Source of the DNA: QHXW01 sp035280425
Lineage (GTDB): Bacteria; Acidobacteriota; Terriglobia; Bryobacterales; Bryobacteraceae
Assembly (NCBI GenBank): GCA_035280425.1
Contig: DATEFW010000026.1
Coordinates: 14,076-78,075, forward strand
Length of the DNA stretch: 64,000 nucleotides
Reading direction: 5' to 3'
Part shown: positions 15,392 through 24,774 of the stretch, piece after piece
Layout: each line of letters begins with the position of its first letter
Position numbering within the stretch: the first letter of the stretch is position 1
Notes under the pieces: generated by a model
What the model was told of the DNA's origin: nothing
Seen by the model: only the letters and a program-made list of their open reading frames with translations
Database searches by the model: none
Position numbers and translations under genes: made by a program

Positions 15392-18300
15392 TCACTCGGC
15401 CTTTACCGGCTTGGGCACTACGGCCGGGACGTTCTGGTCGCGCACGAGTTTGTTGAATGCCGCGAGATCGTCTTTGAGAAGCCGGTCGAGTCTGGCGAGC
15501 TGCGCATTGGCCTGGCTGGCGAGGTCTTCGTAAACCATTTCGGATTGCGCGGTGGGCCCGACATCGCTGGATGCGACCACGCCGCCGAGCGCGGCCAGCT
15601 TATTGTTGAGCTTGATCGGAAAATTCAGCGGGTCTTCGCTTGCCTGATTTTTCGTTTGATAGAGTTCCTGCTCGACCGCGGTGAGTTTTTTCGAAAATTC
15701 CCTGGCTGCCGCGGCGACCGATTTATTCTCGCCGGTTTCGTATTTTTCGAGCTGGCTACGGACATCGCGAATACGGATGACGCCTTCGTCGGTTTGCGAA
15801 AGCTTGTCGCGGACCTGGAGAGCGAGCACGAGTTGCTTGGCGAAATCCGCGGGCGTGGCCGGCGAGCGCGGGTCTTTTTTCACCGTAAAGGATTGGGTTT
15901 CGGATTTTCCATCGACGGTTAAGCGGACCTGGTATTTTCCGGGCACGATCTGCGGCCCGCGCACGCTGCCGGCCCACAGGATCATGCAGGGGAAGCGGGC
16001 GGCGTCGGGATAGCGCATATCCCAGACGAAGTGGTTCATGCCGGCTTCCGACGGAGCGCGCTCGGCAGCCCCGCGGCGTGCAGGCGGACCTTCTTCGTCA
16101 TCTTCTTCCGGCTCGGCGCCGGGGCAGGGCGGCTCTTTTGGTTTCTCTTTACTCGAGAACTTCTTGATCAGCTTGCCGGAGGCGTCCAAAAACTCGAGCG
16201 CGATGTCGCTTTTCGGTTTCTCTTTGAGCCAGTAGTGGACCACGACGCCGTTCGGCGGGTTCTGCCCGGCGCCGCCGCCGGCAAAGCCGAAGCCCCCGCG
16301 GATCCGGTAGGCGGCTTTGGGCTGAAACAGGCGCGCTTCGGGACGCGCATCGCCCGAGGGAAACTCATGCGGATCGAGCTGGCGGACGAGCGGCATGTCG
16401 TCGAGAACGTAGAACGCGCGGCCCTGAGTCGCCACGACCAGATCGTCTTCGCGCTTTTGAAACGCGACGTCGGTGATGGGGACGGCGGGAAGATTGAGCT
16501 GGAACGGCCGCCAGTTCTCGCCGTCGTCATAGGAAATATAAAGATGCGTTTCGGCGCCCGCGATGAGCAGGCCGCGGCGGTTGGGATCTTCGCGGACGAC
16601 GCGGGTGAAATCGTCGTTCGCGATGCCGTTGACGATTTTCTTCCAGGTTTTGCCGTAATCGGAGGTTTTGTAAAGGAACGGACGGAAGTCGTCGGATTTG
16701 TACATAGTCGCCGCGAAGTAGGCGGCGCCCTTCTGGTGGGGAGACGCCGCAACGGAGTTGATCTGGATCCACTCGGGCAGATCTTTGGGCGTGACGTGCG
16801 ACCAGTTTTTTCCGCCATCGCGGGTGACGTAGACCAGGCCGTCGTCGGAGCCGGTCCAGACGACGCCCTTCTCGACCGGTGATTCGTCGATGGTGAAGAT
16901 GGTGTCGTAATACTCGGCGCCGCTATTGTCTTTGGTGATGGGGCCGCCGGCGGGACCTTGCTTGGATTTATCGTTGCGGGTGAGATCGGGGCTGATGGGC
17001 GTCCAGCTCTGGCCCTCGTTGTGCGTGGCAACGAGCACGTTGCCGCCGGCGTAGAGCAGGGTGGGATCGTGCGGCGAAAATATCAGCGGGAAATTCCACT
17101 GGAAGCGGTACTTCATGGCTTCGACGCCGTAGCCCATGGGATTGTCGGGCCAGACGGTGACGTTGCGCGAGGAACCAGTGCGGTGATCGTAGCGCGAAAG
17201 GTAGCCGTCGTAGGAGCCGGCGTAGACGATGTTGGAATCGCGGGGGTCGGGCGCGATCCAGCCGCTTTCGCCGCCGCCCACGTCATGCCATTCGCGCTCG
17301 GTGATGGAACCCTCGTTGCCGCGGCTCGCGATTTCGACGGTGGAATTATCCTGCTGCGCGCCGTAGATGTGGTAAGGGAAATCGTTGTCGAGCGCCACGC
17401 GGTAGAACTGAGCGGTCGGCTGATTGTTGATGGTGCTCCAGCTTTTGCCGCCGTTCGAAGAAATATTGGCGCCGCCGTCATTCGTTTCGATCATGCGCTC
17501 GGAATCGTTGGGCGCGATCCACAGATCGTGATTATCGCCGTGCGGCGTGGGGATGGCGTCGAATTTATGGCCGCCGTCGCTCGAGCGGAAGAAGCCGACG
17601 TTGAGCACGTAGACGGTGTCAAGTTTCAGCGGGTCGGCATAAATGTGCGCGTAGTACCACGCCCGCTGGGTCAGCTTGTGCTCCTCGTAGACGCGCGTCC
17701 AGTTTTTGCCGCCGTTATCGGAGCGGAAGACGCCGCCGTCCGCAGCTTCGACGAGCGCCCAGACACGCTCCGGATTCACCGGCGATACCGCGATCCCGAT
17801 GCGCCCGATGATGCCTTTCGGCAGGCCGGGATTGCGCGTGATTTCGGTCCAGGTTTCGCCGCCGTCGGTGGATTTATAGAGGCCGCTATCGGGGCCCCCG
17901 CTTTCGAAAGTCCACGGCTTGCGCACGATCTCCCAGATGGACGCATAAAGAACGTCGGGATTGGAAGGATCGAGAATCAGATCGATGGCGCCGGCCTTAT
18001 TGCTCTTGAAGAGCACTTTTTTCCAGTTCTTGCCGCCGTCGGCCGAGCGAAAAACGCCGCGCTCGTCGTTCGGTCCGGACATGTGGCCCAGCGCGGCGAC
18101 ATACACGATATCGGGATTTTTGGGATGCACGCGGATGCGGCCGATCTGCTGGGTGTCGCGCAGACCTATGTTCTTCCAGGTCCGGCCGGCGTCTGTGGAT
18201 TTATAAACGCCATCGCCGTGTGAGGCATTGCTGCGCACGCAGCCCTCGCCCATCCCGATGTAAAGCACGTTGGGATCGGACGGCGCGACGGCGATCGCGC

Positions 18301-18565
18301 CCACAGAACCGGTTTTGACCTGGCTGTCTGTAACCGGCGCCCAGTGGATGCCGCTGTCGGTGGTTTTGAACACTCCGCCGCCGGTTCCGCCGAAGTAGTA
18401 GACCGAGGGCTGCGATTCGACGCCGGCGACCGCGACCACGCGCCCTCCGCGGAACGGGCCGATCTGGCGGAATTTGAGCTCCTTGTAAGGGTCGGGAGCG
18501 TCCGCAGGCTTTGTGGCGGCGAGCGCCATTATCGGCACGTAAAGAATGAGGATCGAGCGCTTCAT
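15392..18565 (-). CDS. Secreted VPS10/BNR-repeat (sortilin-like) beta-propeller protein
   Basis: 1057 residues. A short signal peptide (MKRSILILYVPIMALAATKP) is followed by about 700 residues of repeated Asp-box propeller blades, for example KTTDSGIHWAPV, KSTDAGRTWKNI, RSADGGKNWKKV, KSTDGGETWTEI and KTSDYGKTWKKI (S-x-D-x-G-x-x-W). This is the VPS10/BNR architecture that in this group is annotated as a glycosyl-hydrolase-like or sortilin-like protein. Residues about 750-1057 form a separate C-terminal part: a charged E/P-rich linker, an Ig-like segment (PGKYQVRLTVDGKSETQSF) and a helical tail. Probable extracellular or periplasmic binding protein; enzymatic activity cannot be asserted. Confidence 0.87.
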   Translation of the reverse strand: MKRSILILYVPIMALAATKPADAPDPYKELKFRQIGPFRGGRVVAVAGVESQPSVYYFGGTGGGVFKTTDSGIHWAPVTDSQVKTGSVGAIAVAPSDPNVLYIGMGEGCVRSNASHGDGVYKSTDAGRTWKNIGLRDTQQIGRIRVHPKNPDIVYVAALGHMSGPNDERGVFRSADGGKNWKKVLFKSNKAGAIDLILDPSNPDVLYASIWEIVRKPWTFESGGPDSGLYKSTDGGETWTEITRNPGLPKGIIGRIGIAVSPVNPERVWALVEAADGGVFRSDNGGKNWTRVYEEHKLTQRAWYYAHIYADPLKLDTVYVLNVGFFRSSDGGHKFDAIPTPHGDNHDLWIAPNDSERMIETNDGGANISSNGGKSWSTINNQPTAQFYRVALDNDFPYHIYGAQQDNSTVEIASRGNEGSITEREWHDVGGGESGWIAPDPRDSNIVYAGSYDGYLSRYDHRTGSSRNVTVWPDNPMGYGVEAMKYRFQWNFPLIFSPHDPTLLYAGGNVLVATHNEGQSWTPISPDLTRNDKSKQGPAGGPITKDNSGAEYYDTIFTIDESPVEKGVVWTGSDDGLVYVTRDGGKNWSHVTPKDLPEWIQINSVAASPHQKGAAYFAATMYKSDDFRPFLYKTSDYGKTWKKIVNGIANDDFTRVVREDPNRRGLLIAGAETHLYISYDDGENWRPFQLNLPAVPITDVAFQKREDDLVVATQGRAFYVLDDMPLVRQLDPHEFPSGDARPEARLFQPKAAYRIRGGFGFAGGGAGQNPPNGVVVHYWLKEKPKSDIALEFLDASGKLIKKFSSKEKPKEPPCPGAEPEEDDEEGPPARRGAAERAPSEAGMNHFVWDMRYPDAARFPCMILWAGSVRGPQIVPGKYQVRLTVDGKSETQSFTVKKDPRSPATPADFAKQLVLALQVRDKLSQTDEGVIRIRDVRSQLEKYETGENKSVAAAAREFSKKLTAVEQELYQTKNQASEDPLNFPIKLNNKLAALGGVVASSDVGPTAQSEMVYEDLASQANAQLARLDRLLKDDLAAFNKLVRDQNVPAVVPKPVKAE

Positions 18566-18835
18566 CAGTAAGGAATGTTAACAAAGTGAGCGGCAATAGT
18601 TAGCCAACGGAGTAAATGGCGGCAGCGGCCGCAGGCATATATCGCGGTACGAGATTTTAACCGGCTTTGCATCGTTAAATTGGTGCAGAATCCGGGATTT
18701 ATCATTGAATTCCAGTCCCGTTTCCGTTTAGCATTGATGGCATATCCGGTGGGAATTTGTTGATGCTAAATTCGCCATTTCGCGCCTTTTTTGCGGGGAG
18801 TCGGCCCCACAGGACGGGAGCGCCACGAGGGGGCT

Positions 18836-20416
18836 ATGGATCTAACCGAAGGCGGCCTGGGAGTCGTCAAACGCAAGAATGTCTCAAGCATTTTGCAGAA
18901 CCACGAAAAGACCGTAGTCGCGCTGTTGGAGTCTGCTGCGCAAGCGCTTCTCGGCGCCGATCGGGAAGGCCGCATCGTTCTGGCCAACGCCCGCGCCGAG
19001 GAAATGTTCGGCTATACGATAGACGAACTGCGAGGCGCCGCGATCGAGGTCCTTCTACCTGATTCGCTCCGCAAGGCGCACAGCGATCACCGCGCCGAAT
19101 ATTTTGCCCACCCGCGCGTCCGGCCGATGGGAATCGGAATGGACCTGCTGGCGCGGCGCAAAGACGGCAGCGAATTTCCGGTCGAAATCAGCTTGAGCTA
19201 TGTGCAGACCGACGAAGGGCTGTTCGCGATTGCTTTCGTCAGCGACATCAGCCACCGCAAACAGCTGGAAGACCAGCTGATCCAGGCGCGTAAAATGGAG
19301 GCCATCGGCAGGCTGGCGGGCGGAGTGGCGCATGATTTCAATAACATGCTGACCATCGTTTCGGGCTACAGCCGCATGATAGCCGACCGCCTGCCGGCCG
19401 GAGACCCGCTCCGCGCCTATAGCGAAGAAGTTCTCAAAGCTGCCGACCGGGCCTCCGCGCTCACCAGTCAATTGCTGGCGTTCAGCCGGCGGCAGATCAC
19501 AAAACCGCGCGTGATCGATACCAATGTGCTGCTCTCGAACATCGAGAAGATGCTTCACCGGCTCATTGGAGAGGACATCGAGCTGAAATTCAGCCTGGAG
19601 CCCGCGGTCGCGCATATTAAAGTCGATCCGGGCCAGCTGGAACAGGTGATTTTCAACCTGGCAGCGAATTCGCGGGACGCGCTGCCCCGCGGCGGTCGGA
19701 TTACCATCGAGACCAAGGGCGTGCGGCTGGACAGCGCCTATGCGCAAACGCATCTGGACGTGAAGCCCGGAAATTACGTCATGATCGCCGTAACCGACAA
19801 CGGCGAAGGAATGGATGAGGTGACCAGGCGCCGCATTTTCGAGCCGTTTTTCACCACCAAGGCGCAAGGCAAAGGAACCGGCCTGGGACTTGCGACAGCG
19901 TTCGGCATCGTCAAGCAGGCAGGCGGCGATATCTGGGTTTACAGTGAGCCGGGAAAGGGCACGACGTTCAAGTTGTATTTTCCGGCAGCTTCCGATTCGC
20001 CTGTCGAACAGCCGGTTCCGGCCCCGGCCCGCACTGCATACCGCGGGAACGAGACCATTCTGGTTGTGGAGGACGATGATTCGGTCCGCGACCTGATGAT
20101 CACGATGCTGCAGGGCCTGGGCTACCACGTGCTGTCCGCCGGCTCGGTGGACGAAGCCATTGCGGTCCGCGGCGATCACCCGGGGAAGATTGCTCTGCTG
20201 GTGACCGATGTGGTCATGCCTGAAAAAGGCGGCAAGCAGCTGGCCGACGCTCTATCGCTCGCCACGCCCGATCTGAAAATTCTTTATCTATCCGGCTATA
20301 CCGAAGGCACGGTGATGCGGCACGGCGTGCTCGATCCGGGGGTCGATTTCCTCGCCAAACCGTTCAACCAGGAGGATCTGGGGAAAAAGGTCCGCGAGGT
20401 TCTGGATAAGCGCTGA
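18836..20416 (+). CDS. PAS-domain hybrid histidine kinase with C-terminal receiver
   Basis: 526 residues from ATG 18836, which has GAGG five bases upstream; the longer TTG frame from 18791 would bury this site. It is soluble. The PAS domain (about 30-150) has LGADREGRIVLANARAEEMF and DGSEFPVEISLSYV. HisKA (about 165) has GRLAGGVAHDFNNMLTIVSG with the phospho-His. HATPase_c follows with NLAANSRDAL, DNGEGMD and KGTGLGLATAFGIV. The receiver (about 400-520) has ILVVEDDDSVRDL, with LVTDVVMPEKGG as phospho-acceptor and FLAKPFN. The H-D-F-N-N box places it in the NtrB/FixL-like kinase group common in this phylum. No cognate regulator is adjacent. Confidence 0.92.
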   Translation: MDLTEGGLGVVKRKNVSSILQNHEKTVVALLESAAQALLGADREGRIVLANARAEEMFGYTIDELRGAAIEVLLPDSLRKAHSDHRAEYFAHPRVRPMGIGMDLLARRKDGSEFPVEISLSYVQTDEGLFAIAFVSDISHRKQLEDQLIQARKMEAIGRLAGGVAHDFNNMLTIVSGYSRMIADRLPAGDPLRAYSEEVLKAADRASALTSQLLAFSRRQITKPRVIDTNVLLSNIEKMLHRLIGEDIELKFSLEPAVAHIKVDPGQLEQVIFNLAANSRDALPRGGRITIETKGVRLDSAYAQTHLDVKPGNYVMIAVTDNGEGMDEVTRRRIFEPFFTTKAQGKGTGLGLATAFGIVKQAGGDIWVYSEPGKGTTFKLYFPAASDSPVEQPVPAPARTAYRGNETILVVEDDDSVRDLMITMLQGLGYHVLSAGSVDEAIAVRGDHPGKIALLVTDVVMPEKGGKQLADALSLATPDLKILYLSGYTEGTVMRHGVLDPGVDFLAKPFNQEDLGKKVREVLDKR

Positions 20417-20445
20417 GCTTTCCGCAAGCTCGAAACCCGCCGCGT

Positions 20446-20451
20446 GTAGAA
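20446..20451 (+). promoter_or_regulatory. Candidate -10 element giving a very short leader
   Basis: TAGAAT lies nine bases before the ATG at 20461, within GTGTAGAATAACGG. There is no Shine-Dalgarno in the remaining bases. If this is the -10 box, the transcript would begin almost at the start codon (leaderless). A small hairpin (GAGCTT/AAGCTC, 20415-20431) precedes it and could terminate the upstream kinase gene. No clear -35 was identified. Confidence 0.3.
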
Positions 20452-20460
20452 TAACGGAAA

Positions 20461-21762
20461 ATGCCTGAAGCGGACGTTCTAGAGCGCATGCGCGGGGACT
20501 GGAACGACCGCGCCCGCGAGGATGCCCGCTATTACGTGGCATTCGGCCGCCGCGGCCAGCAGGAAGAGGAGTTTTTCGCTTCGGCCGCGGACGTCATGCG
20601 CGATCTCGAGCGCGAGCTCACGCGCCTGGACCGCCACGTCGCGCCGGAATCGCGCCGGGCTCTCGAAGTCGGCTGCGGGCCGGGGCGGCTGATGCGGCCC
20701 ATGAGCGCGCATTTCGGCGAAATTCACGGCGTGGATGTCTCCGACGAAATGATCCGGCTGGCCGAAGAGCGGTTCCACGGCGCGTCGCGCATGCATCTGC
20801 ATGTGACGAACGGCGCGGATCTGGCGCCGCTCACGAGCGACTACTTCGATTTCGTTTACTCCTACGCCGTGTTCCAGCACATTCCGAGCCGCGAAGTCGT
20901 GCTGGCGTATTTCGCCGAGATCCGCCGCGTGTTGAAAAACGGCGGCATCGCGCGTTTGCAGTTGAGCGGGCTGCCCGCCGGGATGAAAGCGCCGGATACC
21001 TGGGAGGGGGTGCGATTGTCGCGGGAAGAAGTCGGGGAGTTTGCGCGGGCACACGATCTGCAGCTTCTGGCGCTCGAAGGCGCGGGCACGCAATACATGT
21101 GGACCACGTGGCGGAAGCAGCCGGCGGGGTGGCGCGCGAGTCTCAAGAATCCGGGTTCGCCGGCCGAGATCCAGCGCAGCGGGGACGCGCACACGGGCGA
21201 GCCGGCGGTGCCGCAATCCGGGCGCTTTGCCTACGTTTCATTCCGGATGGAAAAACTCCCCGAGGATTGCGATCTGAACGATCTGCGCATTACCTTCGAC
21301 AGCGTGCCGGGTGTGGGTTGTTATATCGGGCCGCCCGAGTGGGGCGGTGTCAATCAATTGAACGTGCTGCTGCCCGCCGGGATACGCACGGGGCTGGTTC
21401 CCGTCGAACTGCTTTGGCTGGGAAAGCCCTTGTGCCAAACCGCGTGGCTTCGCGTGATTCCGCCCGGACCCGCGGTGCCGCGGGTTTGCTCAGTGAGCGA
21501 CGGAACCAACCTGATGGCCGCAACCCGCATTGAAAGCGGAATAGTCAAGCTGGTTCTGGAAGATGTGGAGAATCCCGCTTCGATCGACGCGATGCTGGAT
21601 GGCCAGCCGCTGCGCGGCATTGAGTGGTTTGTTACCGACGAGCTGACCGGGCGATGCGAAATCAACTTGCGGCTGCCCGAAGAACTTCGAAAGGGTGCGC
21701 ACGAGGTTCAATTGCGCCAAGGCTCGCGGCGATTCCCGGCGGTCGCGATCGAGGTGGCCTGA
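20461..21762 (+). CDS. SAM-dependent methyltransferase with extra C-terminal domain
   Basis: 433 residues. The N-terminal 230 are a class I methyltransferase: ALEVGCGPGRLMRPMSAHF (SAM loop), IHGVDVSDEMIRLAEERF, then FDFVYSYAVFQHIPSREVV and FAEIRRVLKNGG. It is a paralogue of 884-1564. Residues about 240-433 form a beta-rich, Ig-like-looking module (LRITFDSVPGVGCYIGPPEW; GLVPVELLWLGKPLCQTAWL; EVQLRQGSRRFPAVAIEV) that I cannot assign; it may bind a carbohydrate or lipid acceptor, but this is a guess. The stop TGA is directly followed by the TTG of the beta-helix gene, so the two are almost certainly co-translated. Confidence 0.82.
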   Translation: MPEADVLERMRGDWNDRAREDARYYVAFGRRGQQEEEFFASAADVMRDLERELTRLDRHVAPESRRALEVGCGPGRLMRPMSAHFGEIHGVDVSDEMIRLAEERFHGASRMHLHVTNGADLAPLTSDYFDFVYSYAVFQHIPSREVVLAYFAEIRRVLKNGGIARLQLSGLPAGMKAPDTWEGVRLSREEVGEFARAHDLQLLALEGAGTQYMWTTWRKQPAGWRASLKNPGSPAEIQRSGDAHTGEPAVPQSGRFAYVSFRMEKLPEDCDLNDLRITFDSVPGVGCYIGPPEWGGVNQLNVLLPAGIRTGLVPVELLWLGKPLCQTAWLRVIPPGPAVPRVCSVSDGTNLMAATRIESGIVKLVLEDVENPASIDAMLDGQPLRGIEWFVTDELTGRCEINLRLPEELRKGAHEVQLRQGSRRFPAVAIEVA

Positions 21763-23154
21763 TTGCGCCTGGCCGCAGGCCTGGCGTTCGTGATCGCCGT
21801 GGCGGCGTGGCTGATGTGGCAGGCGCCGCAACGGGAATCGTCGCCGGGCGAAGCCGCCATCCGCCGCGCGCTGGTGAAGGGAACCGGAACCATCGAACTG
21901 CCTGCCGGAATCATCGAGATTGCAGCCGAGATCGATCTTCCCGATGGCGCGCACGATCTCGAAATCCTTGGCGCGGCGCCGGGCACCACGCTGCGTGCGT
22001 CCGATCATTTTCGCGGGCGCGCGATTTTCCGCTGCGACCGCGCGAGCCGCATTCGGTTCCGGAATTTCCGCATAGACGGGAACCGGGGCGCGAACGAGCG
22101 GCGAACCGGGCTGCCGGGTTTCAGCACCACGTTCGCGCGGCTTGCGTCAGGAAATGGGATCCTCGCGGTGGAAACAGCGTCCCTCGAGATCTCAAACGTA
22201 CAATTCGCGAACGTCGCCGGTTTCGCGATCCTTGCCAGCCGCTCGCGTGGGGTGGCCATCGACCACGTCGAGGTGGAGAACTCGGGTTCGAGAACCCTCG
22301 CGGGCCGCAACAACACAACCGGCGGCATCCTGCTCGAAGAAGGCACGCGCGACTTCACCGTGACCAACTGCGAACTGCGCAACATCCGCGGCAACGGCGT
22401 CTGGTCGCACTCGCTCGCGACCGCAGCTCCGAATTCGAACGGGCGAATAGCCCGAAACCAGTTCGTGCGAATCGGGCGCGATGCGATTCAAGTGGGCGAG
22501 GGAACAGCTATCCGGGTGGAAGACAATCGCGGCTCGGAAATCGGCTGGCCGCTCGAAGATGTGGATATCGAGCACGGCGCTACTCCGGTTGCGCTCGACA
22601 CCGCGGGAAATACCAGCCGCTCGGTATACACGCGCAACTCGTTCGAGGAAGTCAACGGAAAGTGCATCGACCTCGACGGGTTCCACAACGGCAAAGTCAG
22701 CGCGAATTCGTGTATCAACCGTTTCGGGGCGGAGCATTATCCGTTTGGCAACCAGGGAATCGTCCTGAATAATAGCGATCCGGCAATGCAATCGGAATGG
22801 ATCGAATTGACCGATAACCGGCTCGACGGCACGCTTTTCAGCGGCATTTTCGTGATCGGGGAACACCACCACATCGCGCGGAACCACCTGCGCCGGATCA
22901 ACCTTGCGCATTGCGGCGGCGAAGGAGGGCTCGCGGCATGCGCTTACGCCCCCGAACAGCCCGATCTGCTGCGTTCCGGCATTTATCTGGCTTCCAGGGG
23001 CGAACGTTTCGCTCCGGCGCGAGCTAACCTCATTGAAGACAATGAGATATCGGGTTTTGGGATGAGAGCCCATTGCATCGCCGCAGCATCTGGAGTGTCG
23101 CTCGCCGCCAACACGATCCGGCGCAACACGTGCGCCGATGAGCCGGCTCGATAG
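21763..23154 (+). CDS. Right-handed beta-helix (pectate-lyase-like fold) protein
   Basis: 463 residues starting at TTG 21763, immediately after the methyltransferase stop; GAGGTGG in the end of that gene serves as ribosome-binding site. An N-terminal membrane anchor or signal (LAAGLAFVIAVAAWLMW) is followed by parallel beta-helix coils: TGTIELPAGIIEIAAEIDL, RFRNFRIDGNRG, LEISNVQFANVAGF, FTVTNCELRNIRGNGVWS, IARNQFVRIGRDAIQVG, LIEDNEISGFGM. This matches the pectate-lyase superfamily/PbH1 repeat fold used by polysaccharide lyases and epimerases. A catalytic triad cannot be recognised, so polysaccharide binding or modification is only suggested. Five Cys occur in the last third. Confidence 0.75.
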   Translation: MRLAAGLAFVIAVAAWLMWQAPQRESSPGEAAIRRALVKGTGTIELPAGIIEIAAEIDLPDGAHDLEILGAAPGTTLRASDHFRGRAIFRCDRASRIRFRNFRIDGNRGANERRTGLPGFSTTFARLASGNGILAVETASLEISNVQFANVAGFAILASRSRGVAIDHVEVENSGSRTLAGRNNTTGGILLEEGTRDFTVTNCELRNIRGNGVWSHSLATAAPNSNGRIARNQFVRIGRDAIQVGEGTAIRVEDNRGSEIGWPLEDVDIEHGATPVALDTAGNTSRSVYTRNSFEEVNGKCIDLDGFHNGKVSANSCINRFGAEHYPFGNQGIVLNNSDPAMQSEWIELTDNRLDGTLFSGIFVIGEHHHIARNHLRRINLAHCGGEGGLAACAYAPEQPDLLRSGIYLASRGERFAPARANLIEDNEISGFGMRAHCIAAASGVSLAANTIRRNTCADEPAR

Positions 23155-23186
23155 CCGCTCGCCTTCGGGAGAATCCCCGAACATAG

Positions 23187-23212
23187 AATCGCCAAATCTG
23201 TTATAGAATCGA
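23187..23212 (+). repeat. 26-bp repeat, copy 1, upstream of lysyl-oxidase-like gene
   Basis: A perfect copy of the segment at 24775-24800. It contains TTATAGAATC, which includes a TAGAAT-type -10 box, and lies about 28 bases before the ATG at 23240. Here the motif is doubled: ATAGAATCG followed by c/a-C-a/g-AATCT occurs twice in tandem (23183-23200 and 23203-23220). A shared promoter or operator is the simplest reading. Confidence 0.7.
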
Positions 23213-23239
23213 CGAATCTCTCGACCGAGGGGGGAGACC

Positions 23240-24061
23240 ATGTCCAAGCTACTGCTGTTTCACTGCGCCGGGCTGCTATTGGCGCTGGGTGCTGCCTATG
23301 CCCAAAGCCAGCCGATGCCCGACCTGATCGTCGATCCGAAACTGCTACGGGAAAACTGGATTGTGCGCAACGAGACCTTCACCGCAAACCAGTGCGATGC
23401 CGTCGAAGGCGGAATTTCGGCGGGCGAGCACCTCATCATGCGGTTCAGTGTCAGCACGCCGAATATCGGCGACGCTCCGCTGGTGGTGGGCGACCCTAAT
23501 GAGCACATCGCCGCTAACGACGGCCTGTTTGAGTTCGCGCCCTGCCATCACCACTTTCATTTCCGGCACTACGCGCTTTACGAATTAGTCGACCCGCTGA
23601 CCGGGTTAACGTGGCGCGCGGCCAAACGCGGATTTTGCATGGAAGACATCGTCAAATACAACCCTTATCCGGGACCCAACGACACCAAGCGCCAGTTCGC
23701 TGCTTGCGGGGCTCCGGGCGTACCGGGCAACCAGGGAATTTCCGTGGGTTTCGCCGATCTCTATGTATGGCAGCTCCAAGGCCAGTATTTTGTGCTGGAT
23801 GGCGGCGACGGGCAGCCGCCGGTGCCGCCTGGAAACTATATCATTCGCATCACGGTGAATCCGGGATTCATTCCCGCCTTGGGCGAGCCCTGCCGGAATG
23901 CCGACCCGCTCCATCCCGGCGTCTGCCATCAGTTACCGGAATCCGATTTCGAGAACAACGTCACGCAGGTTACCGTGACGGTTCCGGATCATCCGGGCAA
24001 ACAGGCCGTCGGGCCGCTGGCGAAGGACACGAATACGCTGATTCCTGATCTCATACCTTAG
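23240..24061 (+). CDS. Secreted lysyl-oxidase-like protein
   Basis: 273 residues. The signal peptide MSKLLLFHCAGLLLALGAAY is followed by the lysyl oxidase (PF01186) copper domain. PDLIVDPKLLRENWIV opens the domain; FAPCHHHFHFRHYALYELVD matches the copper-binding H-x-H-x-H segment; GFCMEDIVKYN and the Cys pairs follow; NYIIRITVNPGF with DFENNVTQVTVTV closes it. Family enzymes oxidatively deaminate peptidyl lysine using Cu and a lysine-tyrosylquinone; bacterial copies are uncharacterised in role. GGGGAGACC precedes the ATG. It shares an upstream repeat with the Tat-protein gene at 24884. Confidence 0.87.
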   Translation: MSKLLLFHCAGLLLALGAAYAQSQPMPDLIVDPKLLRENWIVRNETFTANQCDAVEGGISAGEHLIMRFSVSTPNIGDAPLVVGDPNEHIAANDGLFEFAPCHHHFHFRHYALYELVDPLTGLTWRAAKRGFCMEDIVKYNPYPGPNDTKRQFAACGAPGVPGNQGISVGFADLYVWQLQGQYFVLDGGDGQPPVPPGNYIIRITVNPGFIPALGEPCRNADPLHPGVCHQLPESDFENNVTQVTVTVPDHPGKQAVGPLAKDTNTLIPDLIP

Positions 24062-24269
24062 AAAAGAGGGGAGGGAAGGATTAACGCTCTCGGGCGGCAG
24101 GGATTTCAAGGGGATGCCTGGACCGGCTGTCCCTGCCACCGCGCGTTGCGTCGCGGAATGCCGCGCCGCAGTTTGAAAAAAATCTTTTGCAAATCCCGTT
24201 TTTCATTTGGTTCTGACTGGCCATCGTTTCTAACGCCCCTGCGTGTGCTAAAGCCTAGTTCTTTTTTCC

Positions 24270-24535
24270 GCGGCCTGCTTTAACGTTCGTTCTGGTTCTC
24301 ATTTTTTGATCCTCTCGTTGCCCTGCGCCTCAGTCTTCCGGGTCTCTCGGCCCGGGCTATCGTAAACCGCTTACTTTCGGGGACGGCCCGCTTTTACGTT
24401 TGTCCTGGTCTTCATTTTCGTTTCTCCCTCTTTGCCTGCGCCTCAGTCTTCCGGGTCTCTCGGCCCGGGCTATCAGAAATTGCTTACTTTCGGGGACGGC
24501 CTGCTTTTACGTTCGTTCTGGTTTTCATTGCCTTG
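24270..24535 (+). repeat. 113-bp imperfect tandem repeat, about 2.4 copies
   Basis: CCTGCGCCTCAGTCTTCCGG... begins at 24322 and again at 24435, a period of 113. A third partial unit is visible as gCCTGCTTtAACGTTCGTTC at 24273 and CTGCTTTTACGTTCGTTC at 24501. Each unit contains a small dyad (CCGGG...CCCGG around TCTCTCGG) and a TTACTTTCGGGGACGGCC block. The sequence is T- and C-rich compared with its surroundings and has no conserved frame. Confidence 0.8.
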
Positions 24536-24774
24536 CTCCTTTCGATTCTGATAAAAGCAATCCCCGTGCCACGATTGCGTGGTGTGCAGCGGGATCGGCA
24601 CTCTTGTTCGCAAGTTATTTGAATCAATAGAGATAACGACTGGGCACAGCGGATACAACCGTCACTGGGTGCATTGCACGCTCAAAGCTTTAGCTATCCG
24701 ATCCGATAGCGGCCTAACTGTTCAGATAGACTTTGACCGCCATGCGGTCCAGCCGGGCAACTTCCTGAGAGTCA

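Noticed and set aside
16958..18223. 421-codon plus-strand open frame within the VPS10/BNR gene
   Set aside because: Val/Ala/Arg-rich antisense shadow of Asp-box repeats.
24270..24535. CRISPR-like array
   Set aside because: Repeats are 113 bp long, tandem, imperfect and without unique spacers; no cas genes.
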